From assembly GCA_934394615.1 (NCBI GenBank), contig CAKRRJ010000027.1:1-29351 (forward strand): a stretch of 29,351 nucleotides of DNA, read 5' to 3'. The notes below the pieces were generated by a model. That model was not told the origin of the DNA. It saw nothing but the letters and a program-made list of their open reading frames with translations, and did not search any database. A program made the position numbers and the translations under genes. The stretch comes from an uncultured Lachnospiraceae bacterium (GTDB lineage Bacteria > Bacillota > Clostridia > Lachnospirales > Lachnospiraceae). Positions 1-6,248 of the stretch are shown in pieces; the first letter of the stretch is position 1; each line of letters opens with the position of its first letter.

Positions 1-56
1 ACATCCATCAGGAAAATCTTCTCCGCAAGCTTTTCCGCTTTTAAAATCTTATACAT
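1..56 (-). CDS. N-terminus of a sulfide dehydrogenase / ferredoxin-NADP+ reductase-like FAD/NAD-binding subunit (partial)
   Basis: Only the first 18 codons are in the window; the gene runs off the left edge. The reading begins MYKILKAEKLAEKIFLMDV, which resembles the conserved start of the sulfide dehydrogenase/dihydroorotate dehydrogenase electron-transfer-type subunit that in Clostridia pairs with a glutamate-synthase-like subunit (NfnAB-type, electron bifurcation between NADH, ferredoxin and NADPH). An excellent ribosome binding site (AGGAGG, 62-69 region on the minus strand) lies just upstream and a strong promoter is found at 127-155. The start and the existence of a gene are well supported; the family name rests on a short stretch of residues and is recalled, not searched. 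Confidence 0.6.
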   Translation of the reverse strand, partial: MYKILKAEKLAEKIFLMD

Positions 57-126
57 TTCCTTCCTCCTGTTTTGCAACTCGCAAATTATGCATGCCATCA
101 AAAAAATCTTTTGTAATGCTGAAAGT

Positions 127-155
127 ATTTTAGCACTACTTTCTTCATATGACAA
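127..155 (-). promoter_or_regulatory. Sigma-A-type promoter for the leftmost gene
   Basis: On the minus strand a -35 box TTGTCA (150-155) is followed by a 17-base spacer and a -10 box TAAAAT (127-132), with an upstream TG one base before the -10 (extended -10). It reads towards the partial gene starting at 56, giving a leader of roughly 60 bases. Confidence 0.7.
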
Positions 156-193
156 TAGCTTATTGTTAATTTCCTAACATATATTATACAACT

Positions 194-682
194 TTATTTT
201 CTTTTGTACAGACGATATTCGTAACAAAGGTCAAAATACGTCTGTTCATCGCTCTCCTGAACCAGTTCCCAGGCCGCATCCTGGTCCAGGTTCGGTAAAT
301 GCGTGTCTGCCGCGTAGGCAAAATCAATCCAGGTGATCTGCGCTTCGTCGCAGTAAGGCAGAAACTGCCGGTAAATGCTCTCGCCGCCAATGATATAAAC
401 ATCCTCCGGGCTGTAAGCAGAAAGCAAATCCAGCACCTCTTCCATGCTGCCGCAGACCGTAGCGCCTTTCACTTTATAATCCGGATCGGTGGTAAGGATG
501 ATATTGGTCCGGCCGTAAAGCGGCTGTGCACCCGGCAGGCTCTCGAGCGTTTTGCGTCCCATCACGATAACTTTTCCCATCGTCTCGTTCCGGAACATTT
601 TCTGATCCTGGGGAATGGAAACCAGGAGCTGTCCTCGGTTTCCGATGGCCCAGTTTCTATCTACTGCCGCGATCAGTTTCAT
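194..682 (-). CDS. folA: Dihydrofolate reductase
   Basis: Reduces dihydrofolate to tetrahydrofolate with NADPH in the cytoplasm. The 162-residue length is normal for bacterial DHFR. Visible family motifs are the N-terminal MKLIAAVDRNWAIGNRGQL with the Trp of the flexible loop, the cofactor-binding VIVMGRKTLESLP segment (about residues 38-50), and YIIGGESIYRQFLP (about 96-109) containing the GG pair. The start is 5 bases after the stop of the ThyX-like gene, and its ribosome binding site (AGAGGAGG) lies inside the end of that gene, so the two are almost certainly co-transcribed and translationally coupled. Pairing with a thymidylate-synthase-like gene fits folate recycling, although canonical ThyX does not generate dihydrofolate. 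Confidence 0.95.
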   Translation of the reverse strand: MKLIAAVDRNWAIGNRGQLLVSIPQDQKMFRNETMGKVIVMGRKTLESLPGAQPLYGRTNIILTTDPDYKVKGATVCGSMEEVLDLLSAYSPEDVYIIGGESIYRQFLPYCDEAQITWIDFAYAADTHLPNLDQDAAWELVQESDEQTYFDLCYEYRLYKRK

Positions 683-687
683 GTATC

Positions 688-1317
688 TTATGCCTCCTCT
701 TCCTCTGCCAGGATCAGTTCCTTTGCGTAAGGCAGGGTTTTGATCCAGTCACAGAAGGTATGCCATTCATCCAGCTTGTGATTCTTTCTGGAAAAATAGA
801 TATTGATGAGCGTTTCGTAGTTTAACGTGCAGGTGCGCATCTGGTTGTAGCTGGACGGCAAAAGCTGGATCATGTCGTACCAGTACGCCTTGTCTTTTGT
901 CTCCACATATTTTAAGCGGATCTTCTCCAGCTGCTCTACAATGGTCTGCATATAAGCTTCGCTCTCCGGGGTCAGATGGTCATGGCTGAAATCGTCTAAC
1001 TCGAACGGTTTGCTGTGGATCTTGTGCATGGTGCTGGTAGAGTTTGCCACCGTTGCCACTTTGTAGGTGTCGTACTCTTTCCACCAGTACATCGGAGCCG
1101 TAATATCGACGGAAACGAACACCTGGCGGATGTATTTGCGGTGGTCGCTTCCGGCTCTTCTCAGACGCTTTGCGAGACCCAGGTCATTCGGTCCCAGCAC
1201 ATAATTTCCATCCTCATCGTAAAAGCTGTCCATCCGGTCCCAGCTGTTCATCGGGTTTCTTGCCCCGCGCATGGCATTTTCCAGGTTCATGACACTGGTG
1301 CGTTCTAATTTAATCAT
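688..1317 (-). CDS. Divergent ThyX-like (FAD-dependent thymidylate synthase fold) protein
   Basis: A 209-residue soluble protein. By eye two stretches follow the ThyX pattern. Residues 63-99 (QVFVSVDITAPMYWWKEYD and onward) match the region that in ThyX reads as a beta strand, then AP, then RQWxRHRxxSxNExSxRY. Residues 151-191 match the C-terminal LPxxxYTxxxxTxNxRSLxNFLxLR segment, including LINIYFSRKNH. However, the RHR of the signature is replaced by about Thr-Tyr-Lys, and the later Arg by Met; only Asn91 and a Ser of the motif remain. It may therefore be an atypical dUMP methylase, or a ThyX-fold protein with another role. It sits directly upstream of DHFR with its own promoter, which supports a link with thymidylate or folate metabolism. 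The ribosome binding site is GGAAGG 8 bases before ATG. Existence of the gene is sure; family is inferred. Confidence 0.7.
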   Translation of the reverse strand: MIKLERTSVMNLENAMRGARNPMNSWDRMDSFYDEDGNYVLGPNDLGLAKRLRRAGSDHRKYIRQVFVSVDITAPMYWWKEYDTYKVATVANSTSTMHKIHSKPFELDDFSHDHLTPESEAYMQTIVEQLEKIRLKYVETKDKAYWYDMIQLLPSSYNQMRTCTLNYETLINIYFSRKNHKLDEWHTFCDWIKTLPYAKELILAEEEEA

Positions 1318-1360
1318 GTTGTATTCCTTCCTTGTTGGTACATGTCAAAACAGCATCTAT

Positions 1361-1393
1361 GACCTGCGCAGGTTACCAATTTTGCCGCAGGTC
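1361..1393. repeat. Inverted repeat in the leader of the thyX-like/folA operon
   Basis: GACCTGCG (1361-1368) and CGCAGGTC (1386-1393) form a perfect 8-base inverted repeat with a 17-base loop; the left half is also part of a 12-base palindrome ACCTGCGCAGGT (1362-1373), so two alternative hairpins are possible. It overlaps the stop codon of the upstream yqeB-mocA gene and lies within the predicted leader of the thyX-like transcript. No T-tract follows on either strand, so it is not a normal terminator. Confidence 0.5.
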
Positions 1394-2774
1394 AATCGTT
1401 CTGATTATAACAAAGCTGGGATTTCTCGTCAATATCGGCCAGTTCCCGGCGGCTTGCTGCGGTGTAGCGTACCACATCGTCCGGATGCGCCATGAGAACC
1501 TTCTTTCCGCCCACATCCCCGCTCAACGCAAGAAGTTCGCTGCGGTATTCCGGCGCGAAGATAACCGGATTTCCATCTACGCCGTCACAGGTCGCGCAGG
1601 CCATGCCTTTTCCTGTCTTCCGGAACGCGTTTACAAGACCCGAAATCGTCTCATGGGTCATCCACGGCTGGTCGCTGACGGAAAAGCACACGGCATAATG
1701 TTCCGGGATCTGCTTAAGCGCAAGATGAACGGAATGGGAAATGCCAAGTACACTCTCGTGATTTTTCACGGTCTCAAAACCGTCATTTCCAAGATCTTCC
1801 AGAATCTCATCGTACTGGCTCACCACGATCTTTTTCGTGAAGCAGACATCCGCAATCGCATTCACCTCATCTGCCACATGACGGTACATAAGTCTTCCAT
1901 CCACCTCCGTGAGCAGCTTATTGCCGCCAAAACGGCGGCTGTCCCCTGCTGCCAGAAGCACCATGGCAAGCGGGGTATGCGCGTGCGGCTGGAAGCGGTT
2001 GTTCAAGATGGCTTCCAGTACGCCGCCGCCAATTGCCGATGCTTTGTCAGATACGGTAAAGCAGTGTGCCACTTCACAGCGCGGGTCTACATCGCCGGAC
2101 TTCATGCCGGTCGTCACTTCCACGCCATCCTGCAGAAGACCGCGCACCACGCCGTCAATCTGTGCCATGACCGGAACGCCATTCACATGAGCTACAACGT
2201 CGCCCTGTTTCACCACGGTTCCGATTGCCACGCCCCCTTTGAAGATGCCATCCGCCGGTGCTTTGATGAGACGCTCCAGGCCGTAGCCGCCAATCAGTCC
2301 CGGAATACCGGTATTCGGGATGGCACTGCCCTCCCAGATGCAGCGGCCCAGGTAATGTCCTCGCTTGGTCTCCACCACGCAGTGACAGTCCTCCCCTGCC
2401 GTAAAGCCAGGTCCGACGCCGATCACAAACGGCGCGTCGGTAATCTTCGTACCAAGATTGCGCTTTGCCAGAATGGCATCTACCACCACATCCGGCTGAA
2501 ATTCCCGGATGGATTCCGCACGTTCATCTACCATAACCGCAATATTGCCTTGTCTGATTTCCTCTTCCGCCATTTTTACACTGTCGCAGAGTACGCCGGT
2601 CACATCTTCCACCTGCATGCTTCCCTGATAAACGACCGGAGAAAACGCCACCGTGCGGCGCACCGTGGTTGGCACTGCGATCTCCGTCATCAGAATGCGG
2701 AAACCTGCGCGGTGCAGGCGCAGCGCGATTCCGCTCGCCAAGTCACCGGAACCCTTGATGAGAACCTTCCCCAT
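1392..2774 (-). CDS. yqeB: YqeB-MocA fusion: selenium-dependent molybdenum hydroxylase maturation protein
   Basis: A 460-residue two-domain protein. Residues 1-262 are a YqeB-type domain (family of the selenium-dependent molybdenum hydroxylase accessory proteins) beginning with the dinucleotide-binding-like MGKVLIKGSGDLASGIAL. Residues 268-460 are a MobA/MocA-like nucleotidyltransferase (YgfJ type) with LLAAGDSRRFGGNKLL at 273-288, corresponding to the LxAGxSxRMGxxK nucleotide-binding loop, and a later SVSDQPW segment. The family is tied to xanthine-dehydrogenase-like enzymes carrying labile selenium; the MocA half would transfer CMP to molybdopterin-type cofactor. In several genomes the two halves are separate genes. 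The start at 2774 has AGGAG 8 bases upstream; an in-frame ATG at 2822 also has a good site (AAGGAG), giving 16 more residues. yqeC lies immediately upstream. The hydroxylase itself is not in the window. Confidence 0.88.
   Translation of the reverse strand: MGKVLIKGSGDLASGIALRLHRAGFRILMTEIAVPTTVRRTVAFSPVVYQGSMQVEDVTGVLCDSVKMAEEEIRQGNIAVMVDERAESIREFQPDVVVDAILAKRNLGTKITDAPFVIGVGPGFTAGEDCHCVVETKRGHYLGRCIWEGSAIPNTGIPGLIGGYGLERLIKAPADGIFKGGVAIGTVVKQGDVVAHVNGVPVMAQIDGVVRGLLQDGVEVTTGMKSGDVDPRCEVAHCFTVSDKASAIGGGVLEAILNNRFQPHAHTPLAMVLLAAGDSRRFGGNKLLTEVDGRLMYRHVADEVNAIADVCFTKKIVVSQYDEILEDLGNDGFETVKNHESVLGISHSVHLALKQIPEHYAVCFSVSDQPWMTHETISGLVNAFRKTGKGMACATCDGVDGNPVIFAPEYRSELLALSGDVGGKKVLMAHPDDVVRYTAASRRELADIDEKSQLCYNQND
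1404..1432 (-). promoter_or_regulatory. Promoter of the thyX-like/folA operon
   Basis: On the minus strand TTGACG (1427-1432), a 17-base spacer, and a perfect TATAAT (1404-1409). The promoter is embedded in the last codons of yqeB-mocA and fires towards the thyX-like gene, giving a leader of about 80 bases. This is one of the best promoter matches in the window. Confidence 0.75.
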
Positions 2775-2913
2775 TCCATAATCTCCTGTATGTTTTTCTG
2801 TTGTCATACGAATTTCCCTCATTCCCAAAATCTCCTTCTCATTTCTGTCGTGATTCTGCAGCACCCTATGGAATTTTCCATTCTAAAACTTCCTGTCTGC
2901 AAACGATCACGTT

Positions 2914-3825
2914 CTATGTACTCTGTTTCACCCGCGTGGTACAGATACAGTTCTTTTGCAGGCTGACTGGCAGCACGCGCGCAATCTCCCTGGCGCGCCT
3001 CTGCTCTTTCTCTGTATCGGCCTGGTTTAAGATGATTCGGTAATAGCGGCCATCCACCCCTTTGCGGCTTCCGCGCTCATCCATCAGAATCAATGCCATA
3101 TCTTCCGGCTGAATCCGGTCGTCTGCGCTCCGCTTCAGCCATGCGCCATAACCGTCAAAGCGAAAACATGCCTCACCGAATGTTTTCCCGCCGGCGCTCA
3201 GGCCCGCACAGGCAATCACAAGCCCGGTCTGTGGAACCAGTACCGGTTCTGTCTCCGATGGCACTTTAAGCGGCAGGCGTTTGGATCCATCCGCTTCTAT
3301 TATAATGACATCAAACGCATCCAGCAGTGCCTGCATAACAGCCTCCTCGCCAAAGTCCTCCGGCATGGTAAGCTTTTGTGCCGCCCCAGGCCCGGCTGCC
3401 TGTTTTCCGAGTGCCACAATCCTGCCTCCGCAGGTCCCCGGCAGACGGATGTCTCCTTTTCCGAAATTTTCTTCCAGTAGCGATGATACATCTACAGGCT
3501 TCTCGCTGTCTGCAATGTCAGGCATCACCAGAACACCCGCGATCCGGTCTGTCACGACTGTCTCATACTGGTCCGGCTTCATAATGTGCGTACTGGTCGT
3601 GATCAGCACCTTTGCCCCGCCTGCCGCAAGCTCTTCTGCCAGGTCGTACATGGTACTGGTCTTTCCGCCCGCGCCGACAAGCGACACGACCCTCGGAAGT
3701 GTCTTCCAGTCAGAAAAGCCAAGCGCGGAAAGAAGCGTTGTTTCCGGCTCAAACGTCTGGGTTTCCGAATTCCAGCGTTTTGCGGTCAGCGTCCTGCATT
3801 CTTCCTTCTGTAAGTTTTCTCCCAT
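2914..3825 (-). CDS. yqeC: YqeC: putative selenium-dependent hydroxylase accessory protein
   Basis: A 303-residue cytoplasmic protein with a P-loop-like GAGGKTS at residues 51-57, followed by ITTSTHIMKP (about 95-104) and IIIEADGSKRLPLK (about 174-187), the pattern of the YqeC family. YqeC genes accompany YqeB and MocA/YgfJ in genomes that make selenium-dependent molybdenum hydroxylases; biochemical function is not established. It lies upstream of yqeB-mocA on the same strand with a gap of about 90-140 bases depending on the start of the latter, so they are probably one operon. The N-terminal 40 residues are less conserved-looking. The start codon at 3825 has only a weak, purine-rich site upstream. 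The gene diverges from the membrane protein gene at 3864 with just 38 bases between. Confidence 0.85.
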   Translation of the reverse strand: MGENLQKEECRTLTAKRWNSETQTFEPETTLLSALGFSDWKTLPRVVSLVGAGGKTSTMYDLAEELAAGGAKVLITTSTHIMKPDQYETVVTDRIAGVLVMPDIADSEKPVDVSSLLEENFGKGDIRLPGTCGGRIVALGKQAAGPGAAQKLTMPEDFGEEAVMQALLDAFDVIIIEADGSKRLPLKVPSETEPVLVPQTGLVIACAGLSAGGKTFGEACFRFDGYGAWLKRSADDRIQPEDMALILMDERGSRKGVDGRYYRIILNQADTEKEQRRAREIARVLPVSLQKNCICTTRVKQST

Positions 3826-3827
3826 CC

Positions 3828-3863
3828 TTGTTCTTTCCCCCTCATCGTGCTATAGTATTTCCT
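3828..3863 (+). promoter_or_regulatory. Extended -10 promoter ending at the start codon of the next gene
   Basis: TTGTTC (3828-3833), 17 bases, then TGC-TATAGT with the -10 at 3851-3856 and the extended TG at 3848-3849. Seven bases separate the -10 from the ATG at 3864, so the expected first transcribed base is the A of the start codon. No ribosome binding site is visible before the ATG. Confidence 0.5.
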
Positions 3864-4550
3864 ATGAAAAAATTATACCATCTCCGCGCTCTGACGGACA
3901 GGACATGTGACCGGATTTTGTTTTTTTGCGGCCTGCTCCTGCTCCTGACAGAGGCGTACAAGCAATGTTTTTTATATTTCATCATTGACCACAGGCATTA
4001 CGACTGGTGGTTCTTTCCCTTCCAGCTGTGCAGCCTTCCCATGTATGTCTGCCTGCTGGTTCCGTTTTTAAAAAAAGGCAGGTTGAAAACTGCACTTTTT
4101 ACGTTCATGCAAGATCTCAACCTGCTCGGAGGACTGGCTGCCCTCATCGTGTCAGAGGGTTTTCGCGGCATCCACTGGACGCTGACGCTGCACGGCTATG
4201 TGTGGCATCTGCTCCTGGTGCTCATTGGCCTGTTTCTCTTTTTCTCAGGCCGCTCTGACTTAAGCTGGAAGGGCTACCTGCGCACACTTCCGGTCTTTGC
4301 CGCAAGCTGTGCGCTTGCCGCGTTCATCAACGTGGCTGCTCCCGGACACGGACAGGCCGACATGTTTTACATCTCACCGTATTACCCGAGCACGCAGCCT
4401 GTCTTTCATGAGATTGCGCTGGCACTCGGCATCCTGCCTGCCAATCTTCTCTACCTGCTCACCATCTGCGCAGGAGGAGCGCTGCTGCACGCAGGTTTCC
4501 GGATTCTGTACCGGAAAACCGCAGCCCCGGCAACCTGTAACAGAAAATAA
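3864..4550 (+). CDS. TP0381/YwaF-family integral membrane protein
   Basis: A 228-residue, strongly hydrophobic protein with about six to seven predicted membrane segments (for example LFFCGLLLLLTEAY, LLLVLIGLFLFF, YLLTICAGGALL). The pattern with WWFFPFQLCSLPMYV (a histidine/aromatic-rich second segment), an HGYVWH motif and NVAAPGHGQADMFYISPYY resembles the TIGR02206/YwaF (TP0381) membrane family, related to eukaryotic TMEM164; function in bacteria is unknown. The reading frame is open upstream of 3864, but that stretch is antisense to yqeC; the ATG at 3864 gives a protein starting MKKLYHLRALTDRTCD, and a promoter lies immediately before it. It converges with the MATE gene, their stop codons only two bases apart. 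Confidence 0.75.
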   Translation: MKKLYHLRALTDRTCDRILFFCGLLLLLTEAYKQCFLYFIIDHRHYDWWFFPFQLCSLPMYVCLLVPFLKKGRLKTALFTFMQDLNLLGGLAALIVSEGFRGIHWTLTLHGYVWHLLLVLIGLFLFFSGRSDLSWKGYLRTLPVFAASCALAAFINVAAPGHGQADMFYISPYYPSTQPVFHEIALALGILPANLLYLLTICAGGALLHAGFRILYRKTAAPATCNRK

Positions 4551-4552
4551 AG

Positions 4553-5941
4553 TTACTGCTTTTCTGCCCGCTTTGCGTTCCGGGCTGCCAGCATCCTGCG
4601 GATGATCACATAACTGATAACATGCGCCGTAAACGTGATGATCCAGGTAACCGGATACGAAATATACAGCGTCGGAAGCGTGCGGTGCATCGCAAATACC
4701 GTAAAGATCCAGATAACACGGAACGCACAGGCTCCGGTCAGTGATACAAACATCGGCACCACGGAAAAGCCAAGGCCGCGCAGGCCGCCCACCATGGTAT
4801 CCATGATTCCACAGAGGAAGTAGGTTCCGTTGATGATCCGCATGCGCATCATGCCATAAGAGATAACCTCCGGGTCTGAGGAATAGATCTGCAGAAGTTT
4901 TGGTCCAAGCAAAACAGCTCCATCGCCCATGACTACGCCGACCACAACAACCAGGCCCAGGCAGTACAGAAGAATCTTCGTCACACGCTTCATCTTTCCG
5001 GCACCATAGTTCTGACTCGTAAAGCTGAGAGCAGTCTGGTAAACGGCGTTCATCGCATTGTATACAAAGCCCTCCACATTTGCGGATGCCGTGCTTCCCG
5101 CCATTGCCACAGAACCAAAGGAGTTGATGGAAGACTGGATCAGTACATTGGATACAGAGAAAATCGCGCCCTGCAGGCCGGCCGGAAGACCGATTTTCAT
5201 AATGAGCTTTACCTTGGATTCCGTCAGTTTCAGTTTTTCTCTCTGCAGGCGGTACGCCGCGTCAGAACGCGCCAGGCAGCGCACGATGAGCGCGGCGGAA
5301 ATGCACTCGGAAACCACCGTCGCCGTGGCAACGCCTGCCACACCCATAGAAAGGGCAATGACGAAAAAGAGATTCAGGACCACATTCACCGCACCCGCAA
5401 ACAGCAGGAAATACAGCGGTCTTCTCGTATCGCCAACCGCGCGCAGGATCGCACTGCCAAAGTTGTAGGTCAGCGTGGCCGGCATGCCGATAAAATAGAT
5501 CTTCAGATACAGAGCTGCCAGATGCAGCACATCATCCGGTGTTCCCATCAGGCGCAGCATCGGACCGGAAAAGAAAACGCCGACAAAAATCAGAAGAACG
5601 CCGCCTGCCATCGCGATCATCATGGCAGAATGCACCGTTTCCTCCAGATCTTTGTATTTCTGAGCTCCGGAATACTGGGCTACCAGAACATTGGCTCCAA
5701 TGGAAAGACCCACGAAAATATTGATCATCAGGTTGATCAGCGCCGTGGTGGAGCCGACCGCAGCCAGCGATTCCCGGCCCGCGAAATGTCCGACCACAAT
5801 GATATCTGCCGCGTTAAACAACAGCTGCAGGATACCAGAAAGAATCAGCGGAACCGCAAACGCTACGATTTTCGGAAAAAGCGGTCCATTGCACATATCC
5901 ATTTCATAGGTTTTCCCAGTTTTTTTCATGGTCTGTTTCAT
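4553..5941 (-). CDS. MATE family efflux transporter
   Basis: A 462-residue polytopic membrane protein with about 12 helices, the usual size of MATE (NorM/DinF-type) cation-coupled multidrug antiporters. The N-terminal repeat reads GPLFPKIVAFAVPLILSGIL followed by FNAADIIVVGHFAGRESLAAVG, the typical first-helix region of the family, and the second half begins with a related MKIGLPAGLQGAIFSVSNVL segment. Substrate cannot be told from sequence. The ATG at 5941 was chosen because the MATE core follows after about 20 residues; a second ATG at 5929 is equally possible, and the purine-rich GGAGGGG lies rather far upstream (16 bases from the first ATG). It is the third gene of a probable MATE, small Cys-rich protein, MATE set. 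Confidence 0.92.
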   Translation of the reverse strand: MKQTMKKTGKTYEMDMCNGPLFPKIVAFAVPLILSGILQLLFNAADIIVVGHFAGRESLAAVGSTTALINLMINIFVGLSIGANVLVAQYSGAQKYKDLEETVHSAMMIAMAGGVLLIFVGVFFSGPMLRLMGTPDDVLHLAALYLKIYFIGMPATLTYNFGSAILRAVGDTRRPLYFLLFAGAVNVVLNLFFVIALSMGVAGVATATVVSECISAALIVRCLARSDAAYRLQREKLKLTESKVKLIMKIGLPAGLQGAIFSVSNVLIQSSINSFGSVAMAGSTASANVEGFVYNAMNAVYQTALSFTSQNYGAGKMKRVTKILLYCLGLVVVVGVVMGDGAVLLGPKLLQIYSSDPEVISYGMMRMRIINGTYFLCGIMDTMVGGLRGLGFSVVPMFVSLTGACAFRVIWIFTVFAMHRTLPTLYISYPVTWIITFTAHVISYVIIRRMLAARNAKRAEKQ

Positions 5942-5965
5942 AATCTTCTTCGATTCCCCTCCATA

Positions 5966-6022
5966 CAAAAAACACCCTTGTGTTCCCAATGCTCCTGCCA
6001 GTTGGCTGCGGCAAAAGCATTG
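5966..6022 (-). terminator. Possible weak terminator/palindromic region between the small Cys-rich gene and the MATE gene
   Basis: On the minus strand an imperfect palindrome (CAATGCT ... AGCATTG at 5988-6022) is followed by AACAC-AAGG-GTGTT and then a short T run (complement of the A run at 5966-5971). The stems are short, so this may only attenuate transcription between the two genes or be fortuitous. Confidence 0.3.
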
Positions 6023-6038
6023 CAGAAAACAGGTCCTG

Positions 6039-6230
6039 CTACATCTGCTTGCGCACGATCATGTATTCATCACCCAGACGGTAATACGGGCAGTCATAGA
6101 ATTTATCTTCCATGAAACGTGCCATCTCATCCTCGTCCAGATTTACTTCGCACACATAGCACTCATAATCTTCATCGTATTCATAATACATACAGCTCTC
6201 ACAGCTTCCCTGCTGTTTTTTCTTTTTCAT
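6039..6230 (-). CDS. Small Cys-rich protein, DUF6472-like
   Basis: A 63-residue acidic protein with two CxxC pairs (Cys10/13 and Cys24/27) and a fifth Cys at 47 (in YDCPYY), rich in Tyr, Asp and Glu. The pattern suggests a small zinc- or iron-sulfur-binding knuckle; I recall similar short proteins in Lachnospiraceae catalogued as DUF6472, but no function is known. Translation is well supported by AAAGGA 8 bases before the ATG and by its tight placement 18 bases after the stop of the upstream MATE gene. It sits between two MATE genes on the same strand. Confidence 0.75.
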   Translation of the reverse strand: MKKKKQQGSCESCMYYEYDEDYECYVCEVNLDEDEMARFMEDKFYDCPYYRLGDEYMIVRKQM

Positions 6231-6248
6231 GCACGTTTTCCTTTCCGA

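Noticed and set aside
1318..1400. THF riboswitch in the leader before the thyX-like and folA genes
   Set aside because: The leader is only about 80 bases and does not contain the conserved core that I recall for the THF aptamer; only simple inverted repeats are present.
1332..2966. Long open frame on the plus strand (over 500 codons) opposite yqeB-mocA
   Set aside because: It is antisense to a gene with clear domain motifs, is rich in His, Arg and Cys as expected for a shadow frame, and resembles no family.
3612..3863. Upstream extension of the membrane protein gene at 3864
   Set aside because: The extension lies opposite the yqeC N-terminus and reads as Arg/Pro/Ser-rich nonsense; the promoter lies at 3828-3863.
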